64,000 bases of DNA from Pseudomonadota bacterium (GCA_023386155.1 JAEWKH010000066.1:62001-126000), one strand, 5' to 3'; positions 24,012 to 33,550 are shown, counted from the stretch's first letter. Program-made: numbers and translations. The notes: a model not told the origin generated them from the letters alone.

Positions 24012-24947
24012 ATGAAGCTCGTTGCGGGAAATTCCAACCGTCCCCTGGCCGAGGCCATCGCGGCCTATCTCAATGTTCCACTGGCCATGGCCCAGGTGAA
24101 GCACTTCGCGGACATGGAAGTGTTCGTCGAAATCCAGGAAAACGTGCGCGGCGAGGATGTCTTCATCATCCAGTCGACCTCGTTCCCCACAAACGATCAC
24201 ATTATGGAACTCCTCATCATCACCGATGCCCTGCGCCGCTCTTCGGCCAAGCGCATTACGGCGGTGATCCCTTATTTCGGCTATGCCCGTCAGGACCGGA
24301 AGTCTACATCGCGCACACCGATCTCGGCCAAGCTGGTCTCCAACCTCATCGCCCATGCAGGCGTCGACCGCGTCCTGACCCTCGATCTCCATGCTGGCCA
24401 GATCCAGGGCTTCTTTGACATCCCGACCGACAACCTCTTCGCTGCGCCGACGCTGGCCCGCGACATCAAGGAGCACCTCGACGGCGGCAACCGCATGGTG
24501 GTCTCGCCCGACGTGGGTGGCGTGGTCCGCGCCCGCGCGCTCGCCAAGCGCATCGACGCCCAGCTCGCCATCGTGGACAAGCGCCGCGAGCGCCCCGGCG
24601 AGTCCGAGGTCATGAACATCATCGGCGACGTCTCTGGCCACACCTGCATCCTGGTGGACGACATCGTGGATTCCGGCGGCACCCTGGTGAACGCCGCCGA
24701 CGCCCTCCTCGCCCAAGGCGCCAAGGATGTCTATGCCTACATCACTCACGGTGTGCTCTCCGGCGGCGCGGTGGCGCGCATCGCGGGCTCCCGCCTGAAG
24801 GAGCTGGTCATCACCGATTCCATCATGCCAACCGAAGCCGTGAAGGTGGCGCACAACATCCGCGTCATCTCCATCGCCCCCCTCATGGGTGAAGCCATCG
24901 GCCGCACGGCCACGGAAGGATCGGTCTCGAGCTTGACCTATCTCTGA
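24012..24947 (+). CDS. prs: Ribose-phosphate pyrophosphokinase (PRPP synthetase)
   Basis: The 311-residue protein makes 5-phosphoribosyl 1-diphosphate from ribose 5-phosphate and ATP, the precursor of nucleotides, histidine and tryptophan. Seen: the start MKLVAGNSNRPLAEAIAAYL, the flexible-loop region YFGYARQDRKSTSRTPISAK, the DLHAGQIQGFF segment, the VVSPDVGGVVRARALAK block, and the PRPP loop ILVDDIVDSGGTL. Length and motifs are those of a full class I enzyme. The codon use and GC match the backbone, not the neighbouring accessory DNA. An IS481 element lies 11 bases after its stop. Whether it is the only prs copy of the genome cannot be told. Confidence 0.92.
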   Translation: MKLVAGNSNRPLAEAIAAYLNVPLAMAQVKHFADMEVFVEIQENVRGEDVFIIQSTSFPTNDHIMELLIITDALRRSSAKRITAVIPYFGYARQDRKSTSRTPISAKLVSNLIAHAGVDRVLTLDLHAGQIQGFFDIPTDNLFAAPTLARDIKEHLDGGNRMVVSPDVGGVVRARALAKRIDAQLAIVDKRRERPGESEVMNIIGDVSGHTCILVDDIVDSGGTLVNAADALLAQGAKDVYAYITHGVLSGGAVARIAGSRLKELVITDSIMPTEAVKVAHNIRVISIAPLMGEAIGRTATEGSVSSLTYL

Positions 24948-24958
24948 AAAATTATGCC

Positions 24959-25904
24959 TGTTTAGTCCCGGCATTTGGTGGATTGGGTTGTGGGTGAACC
25001 GTTCTGGCTCGGAAGTCCATTGTTTGCAGATGAACTCGTAGGGCGAGAGTCCCTTGAGGGTCTTGAGCCTGCGGCCGAAGTTGTAGGCGTCGATGAAGTC
25101 CTGGAGGTGCCGCCGCAGCTGATCATGGCCATCGTAGTGGAAGCGCTTGACGGTCGCGTCCTTGATGGTGCGGTTCATGCGCTCGACCTGTCCGTTTGTC
25201 CACGGATGATTGATTTTCGTGAGCCTGTGCTCGATGCCGTTCTCGTCGCAGACCCGGTCGAAGATGGGGTGGAAGGCGTATTTGTGACGGGCTTGGTTGG
25301 TGAACTGGATTCCGTTGTCGGTCAGCACCGTGTGGATGGCGTAGGGAACTGCGGCGATGAGATTGCGCAGGAACTGGGCCGCCGCCATCTTGCCCGCCTC
25401 TTGATGGAGTTCGGCATAAGCAAACTTGGATGTCCGGTCGATCCCAACGAACAAGCGCAGCTTGCCTTCTGCTGTCTGAACCTCGGCGATGTCGATGTGG
25501 AAGAAGCCGATCGGATAAGCTTTGAACTTCTTGCGGACCGGCTTGTCGCCTTCGACCTCCGGCAGGCGCCCGATCCCATGCCGCTGCAGGCAGCGATGCA
25601 GCGAGGACCGTGTCAAATGCGGAATTGTCGGCTGGAGGGCATACAGGCAATCATCGAGAGGCAAGAGCGTATGCTGGCGGAAGGCGACGATGATCGCTTC
25701 CTCCTCCACCGCAAGCACGGTCGAGCGAGGTTCCTTCGGGCCCGTCCGCAGGTCCGCGACTGAACTGCGCTTCTTCCACTTCGCCACCGTCTTCGGGTTA
25801 ATGCCGTAACGCTTGGAGAGTGCTCTCAGGCTCTCTTGACTATGCTGGATTGCGCGACGGATCGCCTCTGTCGTCGTGGCGCTCCCGTGTAGAACCTGCC
25901 CCAT
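24959..25904 (-). CDS. IS481-family transposase, with no stop codon of its own
   Basis: The protein starts MGQVLHGSATTTEAIRRAIQ, has a helix-turn-helix (LSKRYGINPKTVAKWKKR), then the DDE catalytic core. Visible acidic residues are in GFFHIDIAEV, VLTDNGIQF and the Glu of NGQVERMNRT. The C-terminal part (FNPIHQMPGLN-like end, here HNPIHQMPGLN) runs into the terminal inverted repeat. The frame has no stop before the end of the element and stays open to 23988, antisense to prs, so a stop must come from the insertion site. The start at 25904 follows AGGAAGGAAG... (GGAAGG) by 8 bases. Confidence 0.85.
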
Positions 25905-25960
25905 AGTGCTTCCTTCCACTCAGGCGAAAAGATTACACCATTAAAGCCCGGGACTAAACA
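24959..25960 (-). mobile_element. IS481-family insertion sequence, complete
   Basis: The 1,002-base element is bounded by the 13-base inverted repeats TGTTTAGTCCCGG (24959-24971) and CCGGGACTAAACA (25948-25960). It carries one transposase gene on the minus strand. No clear target duplication is visible (tatgcc on the left, catagc on the right). It is inserted just downstream of prs and upstream of the lower-GC biosynthetic region. Confidence 0.88.
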
Positions 25961-26510
25961 CATAGCTCGTATATGGAGCTCAATCACAGAGCCAGGGGCT
26001 CGCATCTGCAGTTCTGCCTGCGGGGCGTGCAATGCAGTGCTTACGATCACCTAGATAGCTATCGCAGTTAATGAGTGTTTTCTCAGCTGTGCGCAGTCTA
26101 CTCGTTCCATCACTCCCGCTGATCTGCTCTCCCCACTCACCTGCACGTCTCAATGCATCAGTATTGTTGAAGTCTGCGAGCGGCCTTGCGTGAGTTCGAC
26201 TGATGATTGAATTGTCTTGGTACGCCTAATGCGAGCTAATGTGACAACACTGAAGCCCATCCGCCTGCATCAGCGACACTGCTCTGCGGCACGATGCAGA
26301 CGGAGCCTAGGTCTGTATTGACGGGTACCGGAACTATTTCTTCAGATCAGCCAATAGGCACGGTCAACTCAGCGAATGCATGCTGGCATATTAGAGTAGA
26401 ACCCGAGCCGCTGAAGGAATTTTTCAGTGGCAAGTCGTCAGATTTAAGCCATAGAGCCAGTAAGTTTACAGCTATCACTCAGCCGTTTAGGTCGCGTTGG
26501 ATGAGCGTGC
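25961..26510. other. Gene-poor stretch left of the biosynthetic cluster
   Basis: About 550 bases of lower-GC DNA lie between the IS481 element and the cysNC stop. No open frame has a credible start, ribosome site and recognisable product. I see no convincing terminator or operator. It probably marks the edge of the acquired cluster. Confidence 0.4.
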
Positions 26511-28412
26511 CTACTCTGTAGCATGAAGATGATTCAAATAGTCTTGCACCTCAAGTGCCAACGTTAACGAGTCGTGATCTATTGTGCGAAGATGGATTTC
26601 TGGGTTTTCTGGAGCCTCGTAAGGGGATGAGATGCCAGTGAAATTAGGAAGCTGTCCGTCCATTGCTTTCCTGTAGAGACCTTTGGGGTCGCGCCGCATG
26701 CATTCTTCGATTGGCGTGTCCACAAAGATCTCGACAAACTCGCCCTCGGGCATAAGCTCGCGTGCCATTTGTCGCTCGGATCGGAAGGGTGAGATAAATG
26801 ATACCAGCACGATGAGGCCAGCATCCGCCATAAGTTTTGCCACCTCGGCAATGCGGCGAATGTTTTCAACCCGATCCTCTGCGGTAAAGCCGAGATCACG
26901 GTTTAGACCGTGCCGGACATTATCACCATCAAGTAGGAAGGTGTGCTTGCCACTCGCATGCAGCAACTTTTCAACGAGATTGGCTATCGTGGACTTTCCA
27001 GAACCAGAAAGGCCGGTGAACCAAAGGACGACGGGACGTTGGCTTTTTTGCTCTGCGCGTGCAGTTCTATCGATCGTGAGCGCCTGCCAATGGACATTTT
27101 GCGCACGGTGCAGAGAGTGATTTATCATCCCGGCTCCGACAGTTGCGTTTGTAAAGCGGTCAATCAATATGAAATTGCCAGTCGTGCGATTTTCGGCATA
27201 GCTGTCGAAGCAGATCGGCTGTTGCGTTGACAGGTTACAAAGCCCGATCTCGTTCGCCATCAATGTTTTTGATGACTGGTGAGCGAAACTATTGACGTCA
27301 ATATTGTATTTCAGGGCCGTAACAGTAGCGGTTGTGCTATCGTTCTCAGTTCTTAGAATGTAGGGGCGCCCGGGGATCAGTGGATCGTGGCTAAACCAGA
27401 TAACATGGGCTTGAAACTGATCGGCAACATCGGGCCTCGCTATCGGGGAAACTAGCAAATTTCCGCGCGACACTTCCACTTCATCGCTCAAGACCAGCGT
27501 CACGGCCTGACCCTCAATCGCCGTAGTTTGATCTCCATCATAGGTGATGATGCGTTTGACAGTTGTCTGCTGGCCAGATTTTGCAACTGTGACAGCATCT
27601 CCTACCGAAACCATTCCCGAGGCAACCTGCCCGCAAAAGCCACGGAAATTGAGATCAGGTCGATTAACCCATTGCACTGGAAAGCGGAGGGGGCTTTCTC
27701 GCCCATCATGACTGATCGAAATCGTTTCGAGATGGTCGAGCAGCGAGCGACCACCATACCACGGCGTCTCTTCTGATTTCGTGATTATATTGATGCCATA
27801 GCGTGCCGATATTGGTATCGGGATGATGGTCGTGAAACCAAGCCCTTCAGCAAAGGCTGTGTAAGCGGCGGCTATCTTTTCATAGGCATCTTGCTCATAG
27901 TGCAACAAGTCCATCTTATTAATCGCGAGCACGATATGGCGGATACCAAGAAGCGAAGCGATGAAACTATGGCGCTTTGTCTGCTGCTGGATGCCGTGCC
28001 GGCCATCAACTAAAACGATAGCAAGGTCGGCTGTTGAGGCGCCGGTGACCATATTGCGAGTATATTCTTCATGACCGGGGGCGTCGGCTACGATGAAGTT
28101 ACGCTTCGGCGTAGAGAAGAACCGGTAGGCGACATCAATCGTGATGCCTTGTTCACGCTCTGCCTCCAACCCGTCCAGTAGAAGTGCAAAATCAATATCA
28201 TCGCCTGCTGTGCCATACTGGATGCTCTCCCGTTTCAGGGTGGAAAGCTGGTCGTCAAAGAGGCTTTTGGTATCGTAGAGCAACCGTCCTATGAGGGTTG
28301 ATTTTCCGTCATCCACAGAGCCACAAGTTAGAAAGCGCAGGAGCGATTTTTTATGCGGGCTAGCATAACCGCCTGCGTCACGAGAAGGATCCGGCTTAAA
28401 CCCGCCTTTCAT
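26511..28412 (-). CDS. cysNC: Bifunctional sulfate adenylyltransferase subunit 1 / adenylylsulfate kinase (CysNC, NodQ-like)
   Basis: The 633-residue protein joins a CysN GTPase to a CysC kinase. The GTPase part has GSVDDGKSTLIGRLLYDTK, DAPGHEEYTRNM and AINKMDLL. The kinase part, from about residue 455, has WFTGLSGSGKSTIA and LLDGDNVRHGLNRDLGF, and ends near DYLNHLHATE. With CysD it makes APS from sulfate and ATP, and then PAPS, the sulfate donor. The fusion is the same as in rhizobial NodQ. The gene overlaps cysD by one base (TAATG). It feeds the sulfotransferase encoded about 5 kb away. Confidence 0.93.
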   Translation of the reverse strand: MKGGFKPDPSRDAGGYASPHKKSLLRFLTCGSVDDGKSTLIGRLLYDTKSLFDDQLSTLKRESIQYGTAGDDIDFALLLDGLEAEREQGITIDVAYRFFSTPKRNFIVADAPGHEEYTRNMVTGASTADLAIVLVDGRHGIQQQTKRHSFIASLLGIRHIVLAINKMDLLHYEQDAYEKIAAAYTAFAEGLGFTTIIPIPISARYGINIITKSEETPWYGGRSLLDHLETISISHDGRESPLRFPVQWVNRPDLNFRGFCGQVASGMVSVGDAVTVAKSGQQTTVKRIITYDGDQTTAIEGQAVTLVLSDEVEVSRGNLLVSPIARPDVADQFQAHVIWFSHDPLIPGRPYILRTENDSTTATVTALKYNIDVNSFAHQSSKTLMANEIGLCNLSTQQPICFDSYAENRTTGNFILIDRFTNATVGAGMINHSLHRAQNVHWQALTIDRTARAEQKSQRPVVLWFTGLSGSGKSTIANLVEKLLHASGKHTFLLDGDNVRHGLNRDLGFTAEDRVENIRRIAEVAKLMADAGLIVLVSFISPFRSERQMARELMPEGEFVEIFVDTPIEECMRRDPKGLYRKAMDGQLPNFTGISSPYEAPENPEIHLRTIDHDSLTLALEVQDYLNHLHATE

Positions 28413-29311
28413 TAGAAATATCCCTCTCGTTTTTTCCTTTCCATAGAACCGGGTTGATCATTGTCGATGAGCCGTCCCTGCCGTTCCGAGGTGCGAGCGC
28501 CAAGCACCTCTTTGACTATGTCGTCAAGCGTTTCAGCGGTCGATTCAACAGCGCCGGTAAGAGGATAGCAACCAAGCGTGCGAAAGCGAACCATTCGCTC
28601 TTCTACTTTTTCGCCTGGACCAAGCGGCATTCGCTCGTCGTCTATCATGATCAGCGTGCCGCTGCGATTAATCACGGGCCGTTTTGCGGCAAAATAGAGT
28701 GGCACGATCGGGATATTCTCCCGCCTAATGTATAGCCATATGTCAAGCTCCGTCCAGTTTGACAATGGAAAGACACGGATCGATTCGCCCTTTTTCACTC
28801 GTGTATTGTAGGTCTTCCACATCTCTGGACGCTGATTTTTGGGGTCCCAGGAATGCTTTGCGCTGCGAAAAGAAAATATACGTTCCTTCGCACGTGATTT
28901 TTCCTCGTCACGCCGGGCGCCTCCGAAGGCGGCATCAAAACCGTATTTATCAAGTGCCTGTCTCAATGCCTCGGTTTTCATGATTTGGGTATAAACATCC
29001 GAACTATATGTGAATGGGTTCACCACCTGGTCAGTACCATCACGATTAGTATGAACGAGAAGTTCAATGCCATATTCCGCCGATATTCGATCGCGGAATG
29101 TGATCATTTCTTTGAACTTCCAAGTCGTATCGATGTGCAAAAATGGAAATGGCGGTTTGGCAGGATAAAAAGCCTTCATTGCGAGGTGCATCATCACAGC
29201 AGAGTCTTTCCCAATAGAGTAGAGCATGACTGGCTTGCAAAGCGTTGCTGCAACTTCGCGGAGTATATGGATAGACTCTGCCTCAAGCTTGTGGAGATGG
29301 CTAACTAGCAT
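28412..29311 (-). CDS. cysD: Sulfate adenylyltransferase subunit 2 (CysD, NodP-like)
   Basis: The 299-residue protein is the catalytic subunit of ATP sulfurylase. Seen: the PP-loop YSIGKDSAVMMHL, FLHIDTTWKFKEMI, AFGGARRDEEKSRAKERI and the C-terminal ERQGRLIDNDQPGSMERKK block (only the first part is diagnostic). The sequence resembles rhizobial NodP closely along its whole length, as I recall it. It is first in a two-gene operon with cysNC and is divergent from the diiron oxygenase. Assimilatory reduction genes (cysH, cysI) are absent, so the PAPS is probably for sulfation. Confidence 0.93.
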   Translation of the reverse strand: MLVSHLHKLEAESIHILREVAATLCKPVMLYSIGKDSAVMMHLAMKAFYPAKPPFPFLHIDTTWKFKEMITFRDRISAEYGIELLVHTNRDGTDQVVNPFTYSSDVYTQIMKTEALRQALDKYGFDAAFGGARRDEEKSRAKERIFSFRSAKHSWDPKNQRPEMWKTYNTRVKKGESIRVFPLSNWTELDIWLYIRRENIPIVPLYFAAKRPVINRSGTLIMIDDERMPLGPGEKVEERMVRFRTLGCYPLTGAVESTAETLDDIVKEVLGARTSERQGRLIDNDQPGSMERKKREGYF

Positions 29312-29777
29312 TTACTATGAACCATTGGTGCTGTTTAGTATTTGCATCTAAGAACGTAACCCAAGGAGAGCGCATTCTCTCAGATAAAGTGTAGTTTCAT
29401 TAGTTTGCTTGCCGGAGTTTACTTGCGGATGGGCTGGTTCTTTTGCGAGCATGCGACTAGCAATGCGGAGATGCCTTATGATTTTTGCTGGCTCATCAGG
29501 GTTGAAAGCATACTTTCTACTTCGCTTACCGCCTTAACTATTATGCTTCAATTTTTAGCTAGGGCCTGGCCTGAGCGGGAGGCATTCAGGAATTTCTCCG
29601 ATATTTGCATCCTGTAGGTGCATGAAAGGTGTCCTGGAAGAAGGGCGTCGGTAGAAAATCTATCTCTATTTATTCCTAAGTCTCACATGTTACAACATAA
29701 ACGAAGGTTGACGTGCAGCTCTGTGGCAAGTCACTATGCGTTAACAGCCCACAAATTCGGAAAGTATAGAGGAAAAT
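29312..29777. promoter_or_regulatory. Divergent intergenic region between cysD and the diiron oxygenase
   Basis: This 466-base AT-rich spacer separates divergently transcribed cysDNC and the oxygenase gene, so it should hold both promoters. I could not pick reliable -35/-10 boxes. No nod-box-like repeat was recognised, although NodPQ homologues lie next to it. Small open frames here lack starts with ribosome sites. Confidence 0.4.
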
Positions 29778-30680
29778 ATGGACATCAACGCATCAAAAAT
29801 CAAAAGGTTAATCGAGTTATCGGAAAAAAATAGTGGCCTAGTGGCGTTCACGTGGCCAGAAACGTTGCCAGTAGAATCCTTGTGGTGTGATGAAGATCTC
29901 TTAACTACATTTGGCACAGAGATTCATGAATCTCTCAATTTCCAGCAAAAATGCCAGCTAAGTAAATGGGAGGCGATAAACTTCTTCAGTCTAAATGTTC
30001 ATGGCATCAAAGAGGCGCTGAAGTTTGTCGCAGACTGCATTTATGAACCAAGATACGACGAAGTTTCAGAGTATATGCATACATTCATAGCTGAAGAGAA
30101 TGAGCATATGGAGTATTTTGCAAAATTTTGCAGAATGTATGCAGACAAAATTTATAAAACACCTTCTTTCAGCATGAAGCAGGACACTCCTCCTATTCTG
30201 CAAGAGTTATATATGTTTGCAAGCACGCTCATTTTTGAGGAGTTCGTCGATTTTTACAACCATAAGGTTGGAAATAATCCCCTTGTCCCGCCGATCGTCC
30301 GAGATATCAACCACAGTCATCATATCGATGAATCCAGACACGTATCATTTGGTCGTCAGGTCGTGAGTGCATTATTCAAGGAAGTTGCAGATTCTGAAGA
30401 CATACGGAAGCAAGTATCAACCCAAATAAAAGCAATAATAAATTACTTTGTTGGTCTGATGTATAATAGAAATACATATGAAGATGCTGACGTAGTTAGC
30501 TGCTGTGGATTTCCTTCATCATTTGCAATGCGGAACGCACTTCGAAATTCCGAGAGTCGCAGAGCGGTACATCAAGTTTGGTTCCGCCGGACCATAGATT
30601 TCTTTTATCGGAACGGAATGATCGACGATGATCGGTTCTTGCTCCTGCCAACATCAAGCGTCGCGGAATTGAGCTCCTGA
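29778..30680 (+). CDS. AurF-like diiron oxygenase (p-aminobenzoate N-oxygenase family)
   Basis: The 300-residue, lysine- and AT-rich protein has the metal-ligand pattern of AurF-type non-haem diiron oxygenases: a Glu in LSKWEAINFF (about 65), E107-x2-H110 in AEENEHMEYF, a Glu in LIFEEFVDFY (about 154), and H181-x3-E185-x2-H188 in HHIDESRHVSFG. AurF oxidises the amino group of p-aminobenzoate to a nitro group, and relatives oxidise other arylamines. Genes for p-aminobenzoate synthesis in the same cluster support an arylamine substrate. The start follows AGAGGAAA. Its exact substrate and oxidation end point are unknown. Confidence 0.75.
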   Translation: MDINASKIKRLIELSEKNSGLVAFTWPETLPVESLWCDEDLLTTFGTEIHESLNFQQKCQLSKWEAINFFSLNVHGIKEALKFVADCIYEPRYDEVSEYMHTFIAEENEHMEYFAKFCRMYADKIYKTPSFSMKQDTPPILQELYMFASTLIFEEFVDFYNHKVGNNPLVPPIVRDINHSHHIDESRHVSFGRQVVSALFKEVADSEDIRKQVSTQIKAIINYFVGLMYNRNTYEDADVVSCCGFPSSFAMRNALRNSESRRAVHQVWFRRTIDFFYRNGMIDDDRFLLLPTSSVAELSS

Positions 30681-30857
30681 ATCGGTATGTTTCATACTAG
30701 TCTCAAAGTTTAAGTTCTCCCTAATCTAGCTGACACAGGGTGCTGCGCGACTCTAACAGGTAGCTGCCGTATCAAATAGGGGAGACATTCCCTGAAGCTT
30801 CTCCAGCAGAGTGTAGAATCCCGTTTATTGCGGGGCGAGCAGTCGAATTCGATAGGT

Positions 30858-31010
30858 GAATAGATCATCGCGCTTCGGCAAGAGTTGGAAAGCGGATTAA
30901 CGGCGGCGGACCTGTGCGTAAAGCAGGATGTTAGAGCGACGAGCTTCTAGAAACGAAAAGAGCAGCTCGGCGGGATGGGTATCTCAGAGAGGCGCAGACT
31001 CTTGCGACGC
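30858..31010 (+). pseudogene. Decayed IS3-family OrfA fragment
   Basis: In one frame the sequence reads IIALRQELESGLTAADLCVK and later QLGGMGISERRRL, with a stop codon near the start and another at 30948-30950. This parallels the IS3 OrfA pattern EQII-x-LR-x-E-x-G-x5-LC-x-K, then GGM-x-SE-x-RRL. It sits in the 434-base gap between the diiron oxygenase and the flavin hydroxylase. The rest of that gap shows no gene. Confidence 0.6.
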
Positions 31011-31114
31011 ATGGTTCCGGGGTTTGCGCGCAAGTACGTCAGGTGATCAAAGCGCAGAATTGGACGAGGTCATCAAGCGGGCTGCGGCTAATCAAACGCT
31101 GGAAGTTGTTGTAA

Positions 31115-32317
31115 ATGAGCATAGTATCCAATACGCAAGTCGCCATCATCGGGGCAGGCCCAGCAGGTCTTCTTCTCGGCAGACTGCTGACGCTCTCCGG
31201 AATCCACAATGTAATCCTAGAGGCGCGTGATCGACACTATGTGGAGCACCGTTTGCGGGCTGGCCTCCTCGAACAGCCGACGGTTGACCTCCTAAATGCC
31301 ATCGGCGTCAGTGACCGCCTCCATCGGGAAGGCAAGTTTCACGAGGGGTTCGAGCTGCGGTTCGAGGGCCGCCGCCAGCGTATCGACATGCGAAACCTGA
31401 CCGGACGGGCGATCACGGTCCTCTACCCGCAGACAGAAGTGGTGAAAGATCTGCTGGCTGCACGCGACCTGACAGGAGATCCAATCCATTTTGAGGTTTC
31501 CGACGTGCGGCTCGACAGAATTCAGAGCGATGCACCGGTTGTACACTACCAAGATAAATCCGGAAGCACTCACACGCTTACGGCGACCTTCGTTGCCGGC
31601 TGCGACGGCTTCCACGGCGTCTGTCGGCAGGCGATTCCAGGCGATTTGCTAACAGTCTTCATGAGGGACTACCCGTTTGCGTGGCTGGGAATCCTCGCGG
31701 AAGCACCGCCGATTTCCAATGAAATCATCTATGCTCACCATCGCCGCGGCTTCTCGATGCAGAGCATGCGCAGCGACCAGATCAGTCGCCTCTACTTGCA
31801 GGTTCCGCCGGACGACACAATCGAGAACTGGAGCGCTGAACGGATCTGGAAAGAGCTTCAGACGCGCATGAAAACCAGTGACAACTCTCGTCTGAACGAA
31901 GGGCCGATCATTCAGCAGAGCATCACCCGCATGCGCTCCTTCGTGGTTGAGCCGCTTCAATACGGCAATCTGTTTCTGGCTGGCGATGCGGCTCATATTG
32001 TACCGCCGACAGCCGCAAAGGGTCTGAATCTGGCGGCAGCCGACGTGTCTGTGTTGTCGGATGGGTTCATTACCTACTTCAAGCAGGGCAACCGCACGGT
32101 GTTGGATCGTTACTCCGAGGTGGCGCTGCAGCGCATTTGGCGCGCGCAGGAATTTTCTAGGTCAATGACAGAGCTGCTCCATTATATCCCCGGACAGCAT
32201 TTCGACGAACGCCTTCAACGTGCCCGGCTCAAGGACTTGGTTTCCTCCCGCGCCGCCCTGACGGCATTCTGCGAGAACTACACTGGCCTGCCATTTGCTG
32301 GGCGTATCCACCATTGA
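31115..32317 (+). CDS. PobA-like FAD-dependent aromatic hydroxylase
   Basis: The 400-residue flavoprotein closely follows 4-hydroxybenzoate 3-monooxygenase (PobA). Seen: the FAD fingerprint VAIIGAGPAGLLLGRLL, the substrate-ring arginine in EHRLRAGLLEQ, the DG motif GCDGFHGVCR, the SMQSMRSDQISRLYLQ strand (PobA has Ser and Arg here), and the GD motif LAGDAAHIVPPTAAKGLNLA. PobA-type enzymes hydroxylate 4-hydroxybenzoate, and the Pseudomonas enzyme can also use 4-aminobenzoate. In this cluster it may make 4-amino-3-hydroxybenzoate. No protocatechuate pathway gene lies nearby. An ordinary catabolic role cannot be excluded. Confidence 0.85.
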   Translation: MSIVSNTQVAIIGAGPAGLLLGRLLTLSGIHNVILEARDRHYVEHRLRAGLLEQPTVDLLNAIGVSDRLHREGKFHEGFELRFEGRRQRIDMRNLTGRAITVLYPQTEVVKDLLAARDLTGDPIHFEVSDVRLDRIQSDAPVVHYQDKSGSTHTLTATFVAGCDGFHGVCRQAIPGDLLTVFMRDYPFAWLGILAEAPPISNEIIYAHHRRGFSMQSMRSDQISRLYLQVPPDDTIENWSAERIWKELQTRMKTSDNSRLNEGPIIQQSITRMRSFVVEPLQYGNLFLAGDAAHIVPPTAAKGLNLAAADVSVLSDGFITYFKQGNRTVLDRYSEVALQRIWRAQEFSRSMTELLHYIPGQHFDERLQRARLKDLVSSRAALTAFCENYTGLPFAGRIHH

Positions 32318-32647
32318 TGGTGCAGATCTTAGCTTCGTTTTCACTTCAGGACTACGTAGGTCCTAGAGCAGTTCAGGACTACGAGGTAGTTGACGGCCCA
32401 TCGCAGCGCAAGAAAGACGGGTGCAATGCCATTTATATTAGGAGTGTTTTAAGTAGGCGCTCGTAGTCGCGCACGGGACAGCGAAAGCGAGTGACTTAGG
32501 CAAAGGCTCGCTTGGCCAACTGTCAGCACGGAAACAAGAGGAGGCCACACTCGACCTCAGGTTAACAAGGCATGAAGGTGAGTTCGTGCAGTCCCCGCTT
32601 GGGGCGAGCACTGTAGTTTGGGACAAGCCCATATACAAACCGCTCTA
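32318..32647. other. Gap between the flavin hydroxylase and the carrier-protein ligase
   Basis: The 330 bases lie between convergent genes. No gene or clear intrinsic terminator could be supported; short frames are shadows of decayed or non-coding DNA. Confidence 0.4.
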
Positions 32648-33508
32648 TCACGATTTAGAAGCCGCATTAATCGCGTCGACAATCGAGCGCGTGTCATCCT
32701 TGAAAGAAGTAAGGAGCGCGTACAGCCAGCGTTCGATCCCAAATGCGACGCAACCAGTAAAGGCAGGAGTGTGATCGGAAGTGGTGATGTTGCAGCGCTC
32801 ACCGAAGAAATTTCGATGGAAGTTCAGCGACGCGATCGCTAGGCCCGACCCATAGACGAACTCCTCCTTCGTTGGGAACAACTTCGCCATGAGCGCGCGC
32901 GCACCAGTAACCTTGTCAGCCTCACCAGTCGGCTGGAAGAATGGATCGGCTGCGGTCTCGATTTTCAAGTCAAGTTGAAGCGCGGCTGAGAAATCCAGGA
33001 CTTTCTTCTTGAAAGACGCGAGGTGCTCGACAACTGCGGAGTGCTCTCCGATGCAAACGATCTCACGCATAGAAAATCCTCGCATACGTGAGAGGCCAGA
33101 ATACTCGCGCTCGTTCCGAAAACAGGTCGCAACGGTGGTGACATACTTTGCCGCATCGAGTCTGGAGTTCTTGAGATGCAGATAAATCGAATAGCAAGCT
33201 GCCGAAGGTAACATATATTCGGAATCGACCAGGTGTGTCGAAGGAACCGAACAGGTACATCCGGGCGCTTGATACTCAGAGAGGTGGTTGGGATTGATCT
33301 GACTCGTAACTGTCGCGAGATGAGGGAAATTCTGAAAGTAGTCGAAGCGGCCGAGATCGCTGATGCGTAAGAGAGGGGGGAAGAGCATATGAGCCGCGCC
33401 AATCTCTGAAGCCCACCGCAAGAAGCGCTCTTCGAGCAGCGTTCGCACTTCAACGAGCTCCGCGCCTAGGGTCGCGAGTCCACCGTCCACGTGAAGTAAC
33501 TCAGTCAC
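32648..33508 (-). CDS. Amino acid:[carrier protein] ligase (aminoacyl-tRNA-synthetase-like)
   Basis: The 286-residue protein has the class II synthetase core without a tRNA-binding arm. Motif 2 is seen as ATCFRNEREYSGLSRMRGFSM and motif 3 as GCVAFGIERWLYALL. A probable zinc site is Cys105 (PSAACYSIY), Glu149 (MREIVCIG) and Cys253 (TGCVAFG), with spacing like that of the Bradyrhizobium amino acid:[carrier protein] ligases. Those enzymes, akin to atypical seryl-tRNA synthetases, load glycine or alanine on the phosphopantetheine arm of a small carrier protein. The likely partner here is the carrier domain of the protein at 37693-39366. The amino acid used is unknown. Confidence 0.85.
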   Translation of the reverse strand: MTELLHVDGGLATLGAELVEVRTLLEERFLRWASEIGAAHMLFPPLLRISDLGRFDYFQNFPHLATVTSQINPNHLSEYQAPGCTCSVPSTHLVDSEYMLPSAACYSIYLHLKNSRLDAAKYVTTVATCFRNEREYSGLSRMRGFSMREIVCIGEHSAVVEHLASFKKKVLDFSAALQLDLKIETAADPFFQPTGEADKVTGARALMAKLFPTKEEFVYGSGLAIASLNFHRNFFGERCNITTSDHTPAFTGCVAFGIERWLYALLTSFKDDTRSIVDAINAASKS

Positions 33509-33550
33509 TGGATTCCTCCATCTATGGCTCGAGGGAGCTGGAAAAAACTA

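Noticed and set aside
29312..29777. Possible nod box upstream of NodPQ-like genes
   Set aside because: I searched the spacer by eye for the conserved nod-box pattern and found none; no nodABC genes are present either.
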